Assembly (NCBI GenBank): GCA_022605405.1
Contig: JABYQQ010000034.1
Location: 62,001-126,000, forward strand
Length of the DNA: 64,000 nt
Direction of reading: 5' to 3'
DNA from: Earliella scabrosa
Lineage: Eukaryota; Basidiomycota; Agaricomycetes; Polyporales; Polyporaceae
Positions 34,865 to 46,704 of this stretch are shown one piece after another. How positions within the stretch are numbered: the first letter of the stretch is position 1; each line of letters opens with the position of its first letter. A program made the translations under genes and the position numbers. Under the pieces are notes generated by a model. The model did no database searches, had not been told where the DNA came from, and was given only the letters and a program-made list of their open reading frames with translations.

Positions 34865-36910
34865 ATGAGCTCCAACACCCCTCTTGTCGTTCCTTCCGTG
34901 CCCCGCGCGTCTACCATTCTTCCATTATCTTCGTCTTCGGTGATCGCTGCGCTAGCCGGCCTCTTCGTCGTCTATATCGCCCACTTCCTCGTCCGCGGCG
35001 CCCTCACCCGCCGCAAACTTCCTCCAGGTCCCCCGGGGCTCCCGATTCTTGGCAATCTTTGGGACGTCAAGGGAAAGGCATGGATTCAGTACACAGAATG
35101 GGCCCGAACATATGGCCCCATATTCTCCCTCAACATGGCTGGCAAGCCCATCATCGTCCTCAGCTCGCATAAAGTGGCCGGCGACCTCCTCGACCGCCGC
35201 TCCACCATCTACAGCGATCGTCCAAAGACCATTGTCGCCGGCGAGTTCCTCACCGGCGGCGTCTTTCTCGTCTTCACCCTCTACGGTGAGCTCTGGAGAC
35301 GCATGCGTCGTGCCTCCCACGAGCAATTCAGCTTCACCGCCTGCAAGAAGTACCAGCCGGTCCAGACGCGAGAAGCGTACGCCCTCGTTTCAGACCTTCT
35401 CGCCGACCGCCATGACTGGAGGGAGCACCTGATGCGGTACGTGCCCTCATACCCTTGCTGCGCAACCACATTTGCTCACCGCGTCCCCCTTCTTCTTCTC
35501 GCTTCTCGACATCGTTATTGGTCCACAGCTCCGCAGCATCCTCGATCCTGTCTGCACTGTACGGCTGGGACCGCCTCGACCCCTCCAACCCCCTCGTTCA
35601 CCGCATCCACGAGCACACCGGGCGAATCGCCTCCTCGGTCCTTCCCGGGCGGTTCATGGTCGAATACCTCCCCTTCCTCAAGCACGTCCCCTCCTGGACA
35701 GGCCTCGCGCCCTGGAAGACCTGGGCCGAGACCTGGCACAAGCGCGACACGGACATGTTCATCGAGTTCCTCGAAGACACGACCAAGAAGGCGCACAAGG
35801 GCGACGCGAACGCCGCGCAGAGCTTCGCAGCCGGCCTGGAGGAGGACAAGGCGCGCCACGGCCTCTCGACAAAGCAGATGGCGTGGCTCGCGGGGAACAT
35901 GTTCGGCGCCGGCGCGGAGACAGTGCGTCTTCCCCCTCTCTGTCCTCGCACCTCCGTTGCTGATTCGACCTCCTCTCTCTGTCATGACAGACCGCAGGCC
36001 AGCTCATCATCTTCGTGCTCGCGATGGTCCTCCACCCTGAGGTACAGGCGCGCGCACAGGCGGAGATCGACGCCGTCGTCGGCCGCGACCGCGCGCCGAC
36101 GTTCGCGGACCGCGACAGCCTGCCGTACATCCGCGCGTGCGTGCGCGAGACGCTGCGCTGGCGCACGGTCGGGCCCCTCGGCACGCCGCGCGCGACGAGC
36201 CAGGACGACTGGTACGAGGGCTACTACATCCCCAAGGGCACCGTCGTGCTCGAGAACGTCTGGTGCGTGCACTCTGAACGCTCTGCGATGGCTGGTGGGG
36301 ATGCTGACAGTCATGGACGCCTTTTCTATTACGTGCATTTTAGGGCGATGAACATGTACGTGTTGCACCTTGGGACACGGTCGTGAAGGGTGGTGCGCTG
36401 ACATGCTTCGGTATGCGACATCAGGGATCCCAATGTCTTCCCCGACGGCGACGTCTTCCGGCCAGACCGATTCCTCGACGAGAGCGGGCAGAACGAGATC
36501 GCGCCGCCCGACACGCACAACATGGGCCACGTCACGTTCGGCTTCGGCAGGCGGTCAGTCCCCTCTCGCGTCCCCTGAGTGGCAAGTGCACTGGCAGCTG
36601 ACACGCGCCCGCAGGATCTGCGCGGGGTACAACTTCGCGAACCAGTCGCTCTTCATCGACATCGCGTGCCTGCTCTGGGCGTTCAACTTCCGCAAGGCCA
36701 AGGACGAGTTCGGGCGCGAGATCACGCCCGACGCGGACGACATGAAGGACGGCGGGCTCGTCGCGTGCGTGCTCCTCTATTCCTCCTTCTCCGACGGTTG
36801 CTGATTTGAGTGTGCGTAGGGCCCCGCCGGAGTTCAAGTGCGAGATCGTCCCGCGCCATCCGGAGGTCGCGAGCATCATCGAGCGCGAACGCGAGCGCGT
36901 GCACGCGTGA
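34865..36910 (+). CDS. Cytochrome P450 monooxygenase (P450 C)
   Basis: It starts MSSNTPLVVPSV, with a membrane helix VIAALAGLFVVYIAHFLV and then LPPGPPGLPILGN. Visible blocks are IFSLNMAGKPIIVL, YSDRPKTIVAGEFLTGG, WRRMRRASHEQF, the I-helix FGAGAETTAGQ, ETLRWR of the K-helix, FRPDRFLDES, and the haem loop FGFGRR|ICAGYNFANQ with the Cys ligand and an intron at the same place as in P450 B. The last exon ends RHPEVASIIERERERVHA. The exon-intron pattern and sequence make it a tandem-type paralogue of P450 B separated by the AKR gene. All key residues are present. It is likely a tailoring oxidase of the terpenoid cluster; the exact CYP family would need a formal comparison. Confidence 0.9.
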
Positions 36911-37323
36911 GTCGGGACTAAAGAACCTCGAGACCGTGGACCTGTTTCTATGATTGCCCGTGTGGTATCTATTCCTTGCTGAGTTGGTTAGACGGGCCGG
37001 ATATGAAGGACGGGAGTCGTGTCGACTGTCTCTAACACCACTGTATCGAGTACCTACCTTCTTCAACAGCTGCATTACTATCCACCTAATTCTGAACTTA
37101 TGTGCGAACTCTCACTCCCGCATCCTTCCCTGGGTATGCGCAGTGTCTATTCACTAACTTTCCTCTCTCCAAGTCAGCTACGCTGAAATGCATCTCCGTT
37201 CCTCACAAACAGTCCGATCACGACCTAGTCCGAGTCCTACACATCCTGAACGTAGTACCGATCCAAGACACAGTCCAAGACCCCCCGGTCCCCGGATCAC
37301 ACCTGTCCTATCCACACCACGCC
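36911..37323. other. Intergenic between converging P450 C and WSC genes
   Basis: No coding exon or RNA gene was recognised; it is presumably the shared 3' UTR and terminator region. Confidence 0.5.
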
Positions 37324-38206
37324 CTACGACGGGCCCACATACTTGTACACCATCAGCCTCTCAAACCCTCCACAATACTGGTTCCCCGCACCCGGCGGCA
37401 AGGGGCACAGCGAATCACACTCCTCCAAGCCCACGCGCACCGCGCCCGCCCCCAGCCCCGCGCCGCTGCACTGGCAGTCCTCCGCGTCCTCCACACCGGC
37501 CCACGGCAGGCCGACGCGCTGGCAGCGCACGACGCACTGGAAGACGAGGTCGAGGTTCGTCGGGAACGTGTGGTGCTGCACCGGGCTCGCGAACGCGGGC
37601 GCGCCGGGCGTGTCGAGGAAGCAGCCTTGCAGCGTCCAGCCGCCGCCGGGGAGCGCGGGGGATTTGTAGATCTGTCCGAGGAGGACGCAGGGGCCGGTCA
37701 GTGCCAAGGCCAACAATCAAAGAGTTTGATTTTCAAACCGCGGATCGCGGGGACACGCGGGCCTGTGATCCCGACTCTCCAGCTCTCTGACAAGCCTGAG
37801 AAGTCGGAACTCGAGGCTCGAGAGGCGAATGAGAATGAGTCCTTACCTGGACACGCCAGGACCCGCCGCAGGCAAGGTCCTCATCCCCAGAGCAGGGTAG
37901 GTCGCACTCGGAGACCGGCGCGCTCTCGGGCGTGCCTGCGAGCCCGGTGCCGCAGTGGCACTCGTTGCTGTACTCGACGCCGGCGTACCTGAAGTCGCGG
38001 GAGTCGCAGAGCTCGATGCACGCGGCGGGGCTGTTGTTCGGGAGGAGGGTCGTGACGACGCCTGTGAGGAGGCGGGAAGGTACGTCGACCGCGCACGGGT
38101 AGACGGTCGTCCAGTTGAGAGGGATGGTGGGAGGGTCGAATGCGAGGGTTCCTCCTGCTGAGAGGAAGAGTGTGAGTGTTAGGAGAGGGAACTTGAGGTT
38201 GGCCAT
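37324..38206 (-). CDS. Secreted WSC-domain protein (two WSC domains)
   Basis: The start MANLKFPLLTLTLFLSAGG is a clear signal peptide. The first WSC domain covers about residues 35-120, with C-rich spacing ACIELCDSRDFRYAGVEY, ECHCGTGLAGTP, CDLPCSGDE and ACGG. After an intron of roughly 170 nt (ending cctcggacag) a second WSC domain follows: GGWTLQGCFLDTP, QCVVRCQRVGLPWAGVED, CQCSGAGLG, CDSLCPLPPGAGNQYCGG, and the stop. WSC domains bind carbohydrate and occur in fungal cell-wall sensors and secreted enzymes. With no membrane or catalytic segment this is probably a secreted or wall-associated lectin-like protein. The intron is long for this genome. The upstream ATG (MDLLTM) is less favourable. 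Its link to the terpene cluster is positional only. Confidence 0.85.
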
Positions 38207-38247
38207 TGTGAGTAGGTCCACAGTATCCTAGAGTGCATTCGACGTCG

Positions 38248-38254
38248 TTTTATA
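38248..38254 (-). promoter_or_regulatory. TATA box of WSC gene
   Basis: TATAAAA on the minus strand lies 42 bp upstream of the WSC-protein ATG. Confidence 0.6.
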
Positions 38255-38659
38255 CTCGTTTTGTCGGGTCGCGCCCCGTGCACTAGATGCTTGGAGAGCT
38301 GTGGTAGACGTGGACTCGGACGATCCAGACGCGCCAGGAGTCCGTGCTAGATGACCCAGGTGGAATTAGCGAGGCGGGATGTCAACGGCCAGGAACACCT
38401 ACATTCATGTTGCACGTAGTGGTCGTTCCTGACTAGAGACTGGCGTAAGTGACTGAAACGAAGTCAAGAATGTATGCTCCAACCCAGGGCTGTCATCTCG
38501 TGCTTTGGTGTGAGCCGCTGGCGGGACGGCATATGACTAGACTCGTGGAAGGCACAGATGGAGTAGAACAACATAGAATATACGAACAACTTCGCCGAGG
38601 CCAATAGTAGTATAGAACAGACCAGCTGAATGTAATGGAGAGAAATCGTCCTACGAATC

Positions 38660-41343
38660 TTAGTGCCAGTGCGTCAGGTCGAGTAGGTCTTTGCGGAGTC
38701 GCAATCCATGCCTGAGAGGTTAATGAGCAAGCAATCGGAGCCATCTACACAGGAGAAACTCACTTGGTTTGCATGTGGTGCGCAAGACCCGCGATATCGT
38801 GCGGCATGTGCCAGTACTCCCATCTGACCCGTGTGTTCCCTTCCACTGCTTCGACGCAGAGCTTACACTTAGGTGATCGCCCCGTCTCCGCCATGTATGC
38901 CTGGATCGCATTGACTTCGCCAGGAACCACGCCGTACGCGGGAAACTCGGGTATCTCTGCCACGTTCAGGATCTTCAGGCTCGCAGTGAGGGAATGATCG
39001 TCAAAGAAAGCTCGACCAGCCAGAGGGCCACGGAGACCTTTCCTACGAGGCCAATCGGTCAGCTAATCGTTCACAATAGAGAAGATGTCGTCATCAGCTC
39101 ACTTGAACTCGAGTACGTTGCGATACCACCGCACTTCTCTGATAACATGGCTGACCTATAACGCCGACCATCATTGAGCAAGCCCATGTTTACAAGCACA
39201 CTCCTACGCCAGATTGACTCACCAGTGTGGCCCATCGAGTCATCTCCGCAGGGCTCCAACACGAGCACACGAGCCGGCTGTCGATGACCAGATCGTCCAT
39301 CACGGAGTGCGAAACGTGCTCGTTGAAACCCAACGCGTTCAGCGCCGTCTTCGCGTCCTCCTCTCCATCCTGCATCGCCTTCATCCACGGCACCCCGGTT
39401 TGATTTGCATACGCAATCGGGCGCCACCCGTCGTTCCATTCGAGCTCAGGATGCGCCGTCTGCCAATGCATGCCAATGTCCTGCGCGGAGAGTGCGTGCG
39501 CCGCGGTCCACGGGCGGTCCGGACCACAGGCGGTACAGACGAAGAGCGAAGTCGCCTTGGTCAGCTCAGAGTCGAGCTGTGCCATGCTGTAGTCGGGGAG
39601 CGGAGTCTTGTTGGGAAGATTCCTCTCTCGCTCGCGATGGAGCATCTCGACCAGGTAGCGCTTGACCTGCGCGACGTAGGCGTCCACCTCCTGGTAGAGT
39701 TGCGCCCGGACTGCGGAGATGCGCGAAAGCGTGACGACCGTGTGCGCGTCGTTCTCGACCGTGAGCGCGGAAAGTGAAGGCAGGAGGCACGTATCGTGAG
39801 AGTTGGGCAAGTATGGGCGGATGGCGGGAGGAGCGACTTGGGCGAAGTACGAGAAGCAGACCGCGACTTCTTTGCGACGTTGCTTGAGGCGCTCCTCGTA
39901 GGCTGCGCGGCGGCGGCGTTCTCGCTCTTCCTCGATGAGCTCTTCCAGCTTCGGAAGAATATTCGTCCAGACTGACGGAGAGAAAGGTGATGGTGTGAGA
40001 ACTTCGTGTGATAGACGAAGTAGAGACGGCTAACTTACTTCGATCCGTGAGTGGTCGGGGCTGTCTGAGTATGTTGGCCCAAGCGGCTTTGTGCGACGGG
40101 AAATCCGCCTCAGCGTATCCGGCTTCTTGCAGCTTCCTCTTGATGCTATGATTTTCCTGAGTTAGCTAGGACATAACAGAACGCATAGAGAGCGAGATCC
40201 TACTCCAAGCTTCGTTGTGCCGCTATATCCACCTTGCTCTGAACGACTTGCTGTCGCCATTTATCAATTGCAAGGCCGCGCTGGATTTATGAGATCAGTA
40301 TACGATCCTTGTCATGCAGTCGATATATGTTAGAAATACCGTTTGCATCTCCGTGGCATAGATTGTGCGCCCTTCCGTGAACGATTTTAGCAGGGCTGGC
40401 GCGTCCGCACGTACTAGCTCCAGCAGGGCTTGCAGCACAGCAAGCACCTCGGGCACAAAGTACACGCAGGCACTGCTGTTGTCGGCAGCGTTGCCCGTTG
40501 CACGCAAGGTGACTGAATGGAGATGCTAGGTTATCAGGCGCAATGCAGTGAGCATATCGTGAATGAATAACTGACAAGACACGTTATCGTGTAATCCGGC
40601 AACGAGTAGCGTGTAGAAAGCTTCGCGCTTGTCCTTCTGCACTTGCTGCAGCTCCGGGATTCGTAACATGGTACCACGCACAATGCTAGCAACTTCGATT
40701 AGCTGAGACCAGTCGGGTGTAGAAGCCTCCGACGCACTTGGCTTTGTAGCAAGGCGCGCAGAAGCGCAGCATGAGTGTCGAGTCTATTTTGGTGGACCGC
40801 TCGATCCCGCATGCCTGTAAAAGGATGATGATAAGTACGACCGGATATAAGGAATGCGAACTCACAAAGCAATATTGATCGAAGAGAAAGGCTGCGTATC
40901 GTGGCTCCGGGAGGTACTCTGGGCACTCAGGCAACCCGGGCACGTTCCTGCGTGCGGCCCTCCAGAGGTGGCGATTGCTCTTCGACATGAAAGTGTCGCG
41001 TAAAGTCTTCGATGCGCGTGCTAGGTGCAGTAGGTCGAGTGGCATGAGCCAACCGACGATCTGTAGGATAGTGAGCATGAGCGGTACTGCCTCGAAAATG
41101 TGCATGTACTTCGTAGAAGATATCCATAGGCATGGTCATGATCGTCTTGAGCCTTGCAGTCCGCACGCGTGCGACTTTACTCTTCTCTGTTGAGGCCTTG
41201 GGTTTCCGCAGTTTGCGGCTGTTCTCCGGTGATCCAACGAACGGCGTAATGACTGGGGTGCGAGTGAGGGCGATTTGAAGGCATTCCGTACGCCTTGCGT
41301 CGTCAGACGTGGAAGTACCAGTGTATGGCTCGGAGGAGTCCAT
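38660..41343 (-). CDS. F-box protein A, lineage-specific family
   Basis: It starts MDSSEPYTGTST. A basic region (KLRKPKASTEKSKVARVR) precedes the split F-box: MPMDIFYEV, intron, then IVGWLMPLDLLHLARASKTLRD, RAARRNVPGLPECP and EPRYAAFLFDQYCF. A cysteine cluster follows (RFCAPCYKAKC). Several small exons then lead to a long helical segment and a C-x2-C...H-x4-H element (VCTACG, MHWQTAHPELEW). A second C-x2-C (CKLCVEA) precedes a final AHHMQTK. The last small exon, 38710 to 38660, reads HGLRLRKDLLDLTHWH. The family is probably an SCF substrate adaptor with added zinc-binding modules; no name is recognised. Two paralogues follow at 46705-49478 and 51716-53573. About eight to ten introns are needed; middle exon edges are approximate. 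Confidence 0.75.
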
Positions 41344-42781
41344 CGCAAGGAGAGAATGTTTGGTGAGAACTCCAAGAAGCCCGAGCCATCCAATATTTGA
41401 CTTGGTTTGAGGTGTCAAAGGTCATACACGTACTACGCGGCGAGTGGCCACGTCCGGACGCGATTGACGGGATAAAAGACAATGATAGATGTTGCCAAAG
41501 GTTCCCATAGAACATACAGAAAGTCTTCATCGTCGTGCAAACTCAACGTGAGTGCGCGGATTGTGGTCGTTTCGGAACGATAGAAAGTGCCTTCATGTTG
41601 CCATTGATGCGCGAGGTGACAACGAACTGCGCGGCTGAGTGGCACATAAGTTGGTCCGTTACCGTTCAACGATGATGCTTGCTATGCTTGAAGCTTGAAG
41701 CTTGCAGCTCCGTATGCCGACCCAGAGTAGGCTCGCAAGCCACAGCGCAGTTACTCGACGGTGAGTTACTAAGCAGTACTACCCCTGGGCGCTTCTGTAA
41801 GCAGTCTCGGCATGTCGGTCCGGGTCGTGCCGATTGCGACTCCGTTTAGCTCCGTCTCCGACATGGCCAGCGCGGCTTGGAAACTCTCACTGCAGTCACT
41901 CCACAATAGGCTCAGGTTCTACTACCTCGAGCTCGCGAATTCTCACTCGACTGCAGGAGAGGAACTTTGCGGCTGTCCGGTTATGCGCTGAACGAACACA
42001 CATTCACTGAACATGATAGTGCGCCACGGCCGTGCTTGGACTCGACACACATCTGCTCCCGTCCCACTTCGTTATTAACAGTTCAACATGACACGGCCAC
42101 TGAAACGTGCTTAGTAGAAGACACCTAGAGTTGTGAGTGTTGACTCGATCTACGGCGTTCAAACATGGCGTTCAGAAGTGACCGGTGGCCGGCGCTCTGG
42201 AGGAGGGTCTTGCTTCAACCTCGTCGCGACCTGGCAGCTTTCCCTTTCAATTTGCACCTCTCATCGTAGACTTCCCATGGCATTGACACGCTATTGCATC
42301 CTTGATGATTGATTCTCAGGCGTGTCTCCGAAAGGCATTGCGGTGCAGCGTTGTCATGACAATCATTCCAGTCTGTTGCGACTAGTCGCCGCAGTGTGAA
42401 CGCTAGGTGAGCAATGCGGCCAGCTCACGCTCTTCTTGATTTCTGACACCCTGCTACATGCATCCAATCCAACATGATGAGCCCCCAGGGCGATTCGTAC
42501 TGGGTAGGAATCATATGAAGTTGATGGTGTCCGCTCGAACCCCGGACCCGATCACAGACGAGTCAACCCGAATCCATCTGTCAACTATGTAGCCTTCTTG
42601 ATCAACGGCGGCATTGGTCGCTTGGAGGACCAATCGACGTTCGCCCTACCTCCTACTAGTAGCTTGGTTGACGGGGTCATGGCGTCTCTGTCATAAGTGC
42701 AATTCCAACCTCCGGACCAAGTTCGCTCAACTCTTCTCAGCTCCTCCATCTACTACATACCGATTTACCACTCCCTTAGCA
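41344..42781. other. Intergenic, nothing recognised
   Basis: This is the divergent spacer between F-box A and the membrane-protein gene. It contains a short triple AGCTTGA repeat near 41690. No gene or RNA is supported. Confidence 0.5.
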
Positions 42782-43905
42782 ATGTCCGCCCGGGCCACTT
42801 TGGTGGAGGATGACGACCCCCGGATCGTCTACTCTCCTGCAAGCAGCTGGGCCGCGGCGCCAATCGCGACTGGCAGCGGCACCACACACAGCCCCTCCTC
42901 TGAAGACGTGACTGCGACTCTCAATTTCACAGGTACGCAACTCCGCATCGTGAGTAGACTGCCGCGGTCGATGAACCATGCATATGCATATCGTAGGCAC
43001 CGGATTCGAAGTCGTCCTGTTCGCCCAGCAGCCGTACCATCCAGACTTCATACTCGTCGCATGTCACTTGGACGATAGGTTCTACTCCTCTTTTCCCGAC
43101 TACCCAATAGCGCTGGACTTCACCAACCCGTACGAGCACTACTACCCAGACGGCATTCCCTCCACCGTCCCAGCGAACATCACATATTGCAGTGATCAGA
43201 ATCTCACATTCGGAAACCATACGCTCATTCTTGAGAGCAACGGTGGCGATCAGGTACAAGATTTCGCGTTGGACTACATCCGCATCTTTGGCGAGGAGAT
43301 CGCCACGAGCACCACATCCTCATCAACGCACACCACATCAACGTCGACGACCTCCACCACAACGACCACAACCCTGGGCGCACAGTCCGACGCAGCTCCA
43401 CGAGCCAGCATATCGCTCGCACCAGTAGTCGGGGGAGCTGTAGGCGGCGGCATCGCGCTCGCACTGATCGTGCTCGCCGTGCTGTACTGGTTGCGCCGAT
43501 GGCGACGTCGCAAGGCAGCTGCTCAAGCGCATTGTGAGTGACGTCTGACCTGCTTGAGACACCCAAGACTGACCCCAGGCCGCAGATGCCCAGGTCTGGG
43601 GCACCCAGTGGCAAGGGAATAACCAGGGCAGTATGTCGCAGGCGGAGATAGGTATAGGGCCTGGGAAGCAGATCACCATGGCACCTGCATCGTCGCGCTC
43701 CTCCCGCCCTGCGGAACCTGCTCTGAGCTCCCCGCCCGTGTCTTCCCAGCAAGAACGAGCCAGTCGAACGTCAGGCTCTGCCGTGAAGCCCGTGACACCG
43801 TCCGAGGAGACCGCCCCCACACCGGCCATCAGTCATGCAGAGGATTCTGGGTGGCGGTCCAGGAGCGATGTGGTGGTGCTACCTCCACCATATACGGAAG
43901 ACTAG
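42782..43905 (+). CDS. Single-pass membrane protein with VEDDDP domain, Thr-rich stalk and C-terminal PPPYTE motif
   Basis: Three exons (42782-42932, 42997-43533, 43586-43905) give 335 aa. LVEDDDPRIVYSPASSW opens the same extracellular domain seen at 15995-17159, and FTGTGFEVVLF spans the first intron as in that gene. N-glycosylation sites occur (NFT, NIT, NLT). A Ser/Thr-rich stalk (TSTSTTSTTTTTT) leads to one membrane segment (VVGGAVGGGIALALIVLAVLYW) and RRWRRRK. The cytoplasmic tail ends DVVVLPPPYTED. Both genes share a C-terminal EDSGWR/QDSGWR element about 14 residues before PPPYTE. No cleavable signal peptide precedes the domain at this ATG; the frame continues upstream to 42614 without an obvious one. 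The function is unknown; a surface sensor or an adaptor for WW-domain proteins is inferred. Confidence 0.78.
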
Positions 43906-44056
43906 AGAGGGTTCGTCTGGCTTGAGGGTATATGGACCCTCATTCGTCAGTCTCCTGGGTGTATGGGATGTATTGATAACAATGTACAACGCTGCAAAGA
44001 CCATCAGCACCAGTGCCATTGACCATCGAGGACCACTTACTAGAAGTTACAACTAT

Positions 44057-46403
44057 CTAATGATCCGACTCACAACAGCTACCCTCGCCTTGGTCCCCGT
44101 CCTCGTCTCTCGCCTCCTCCTCTTCATCTTCGGCCTTCCGCTTCGCCTTCCCGCCCTTCCTCCCACCGGCTCCCTTCCCATCCACCTTCTTCCCCTTCGC
44201 ATCTCTCAGCTTGCTCGCCATCTCGACGGCCGCTGCGACTTCCGTGCGATACGCCTCTAACTCGTTCTCATCGAGCTGCCCTTGTCCGCCTGACAGCCGG
44301 TTGAGCACCGAGACCTCTGTGCGCCACACACCCATACCCTCCTTCGCAAGCCTGTCCCGCGCAGCCGCGCTCCTGACCTGACCAGATGCGGGGACATCGA
44401 ACGCGGGCGTCTCGAGGACGAGCGGAATGTCGCGTGTGCGCGGGTCGGCGAGGATGTGCGCGAAGGTGCGCAGACCAAGATGTCCTCTGGGAGGACGAGT
44501 TGCGGCGTCAGCGACGGAGGGCAGCACGAGAAACGGGGCGCACTGACAAGCCAATGTTCTCGTGTCGGTCTTTCTTGCTCCTCAGCGCACCTTTCGAGTC
44601 GTTGATGTGCATACCTCTCAAATACGACATACCGACCTCGCGGTCAAATTCAGCCACTGCATTGCCAAGGCATTAAGTCAGCAGAGACTTAGACTCGGCT
44701 CGGCATGGGCCGCCGACGTACTTGTCGCCCTACCAAGTCTGATCAGTCATGGACAACGCACGGCATGTGACATGTAGACTACTCACTCCCAACCCTCTCG
44801 GGTCGTGATGTCATATCCCTGCGCAAAATTGTGAGGTTGAGGTCTTCGGACACTCGCGATAGTGCTTACTGCTGCGTACATATGGCCTGCGTGACAGAAT
44901 AAGTTAGATACAGAAGCTGGTAACACGAGCTTCCGTGACACAGCAGGCCAAATTGAATTGTTTCGGCCTCTGCTGCCGAAGCAAAATCGGACGCTATCCC
45001 AGTAACTACTATGGACGCCTCCGCGTGAAAACCAGAACTCGTCATGCCCGCGTCCATCTCGCGCGCGACGTCCAACGACGCGGTCAGCACACGGACGGAA
45101 GAACTCGCCTGCTGCGCCCACGGTCCCTCATCCGTCTCCGGATCACCACAAGACGGATTCAGAAAGCGCACCCCTGCTCTGGAGACTGCAGCGCTGTCCA
45201 GAACGCTACACCTCTGTCGTGCACTGGCTCACCCGTGCCTCCTCCACTCCCGTGTCGCGCCGCTACACGCGCTCGCCCATCGTCTACTCTCTTAGCACAG
45301 ACTTCCGAGCCCAAGCGCGAGGGTTCCGCGAGACTGAGAGAGGAAAGCGCACTCACACGTATCCAAGCACACGCCCACCCGAGTCTTATCATCGACTTGC
45401 TTGACGATCCCGCCAAGATCAGAGAAGCGCGAACCTATCACGTTGCCAGAGCCTGCCTGTGTACGTAGTCGGACGTGAGTGTCGAGTTGGGACTGGAGCA
45501 GGGAGCGACATACCATGTTCTCGATGACAATGACGACGCTCTCCGTAGCTTTGTGAGCACGATTGACGCATTCCGCTACGAACGCGATGGACTCTTCTAT
45601 AGTGGCAGCTCCGACCGTGGAGCCAGGACTCGGTTGACCTCAACATTATGTTGTAGGGAGTGAGAGTAACAGGAAGACTTACTGGAAGTTGTACAGCTGT
45701 AATCCGAGTTGCTCGCACCTCTTCAGGTCGTCGAGGAAGCATTCGTATGACTTCTCCCTCTTCTCTCTCCGGGGCAGCGTCAATGAGGAACATAGGGAAC
45801 AGGGAAGGACACAACATACTCACTTGTCAGGGTTCCCAAGATTGACGAGGTAGCTTCCGTGAGGAAGAATGACGGACGGATCGTATCCGAAAGCCTTCAT
45901 GCGAGACTTGAACTTGGCGATAGATTCGTCTTTCAACGGGTCGGAGCTCCACTTGCGCTGCGACTTCAAGAAGATAGCGAAGGCGTTCGCGCTGAGCATT
46001 GAATTCCATCACCGCAAAGCACAGACAGCAGCATACTGACTTACCCCACCGATGCCGCATTGACGATACTATTCTCCACGCCTCCTGCGGACGATACATG
46101 TGGGCCAATCTTCCACGGATTTGCTGTTCTTGGTGCGAAATCATCCGGGTTCGGCTCTGCAAGGGATGCCTTGGGCTTCCTGCGAGGTTTCCTTGTGTCC
46201 TCCTTTACTGCTGCTTCACCTTGGATGGTCTCGACGTGTCGAGCTACGCGAACACGCTTTGTAGGTCTGGGGTTGTCGTCCGTGTCTGAAACCGAACTGA
46301 GAGGCGAGAGCGAGGGTGCAGGACTTAGGGGGTATCGCTGAGCGATAGAGCTTGAAGGGAGAGCAGAGAGGCGTGCACTGCGTCGGAGCGTCATCGTGAG
46401 CAT
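44057..46403 (-). CDS. APN1: Endonuclease IV, Apn1-type AP endonuclease
   Basis: The N-terminal 90 residues are basic and Ser/Pro-rich ([13 protein letters not shown]), a likely nuclear localisation region. The TIM-barrel follows: [78 protein letters not shown], then [22 protein letters not shown]. These carry the His, Glu and Asp zinc ligands of endonuclease IV. The tail is Lys/Glu-rich ([21 protein letters not shown]), another possible nuclear signal. It would cleave DNA at abasic sites and remove 3' blocks in base-excision repair. The gene is split by many short introns; the start [12 protein letters not shown] could also be the second ATG at 46394. It converges on the PPPYTE membrane gene with 151 bp between stops. 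Confidence 0.92.
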
Positions 46404-46704
46404 CAGGCATCGGTCGTGATAGCGGCAGGAAGAAGTTCCCTCAAGACAGACCCCGCAGCCTCCTCCTGTAGTGTGACGCAGTCACGGCGCCAACGCGTGG
46501 CACCTGACTTAAACGCGTCCCGTCACGCGTCTATGAACCTCATCATCTGGCAGGGCCCGGGAGCGAGAAAAGCACACCGACTGGTGCAGCATATCAAACA
46601 TACATTCGTACCATACACATAGTTTCATACCGTGACTACATGTACCCTGGCATAGGCAGCGCAATGACCAAAGTCGCGATTACCGTGAGGAGTACTTACT
46701 ACTA
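46404..46704. other. Intergenic between Apn1 start and F-box B stop
   Basis: Nothing is recognised; it holds the Apn1 promoter and the F-box B 3' region. Confidence 0.5.

Noticed and set aside
42480..42570. CTCGAACCCCGGAC, a possible tRNA T-arm
   Set aside because: The loop is 9 nt and no D or anticodon arm lies upstream at the right distance.
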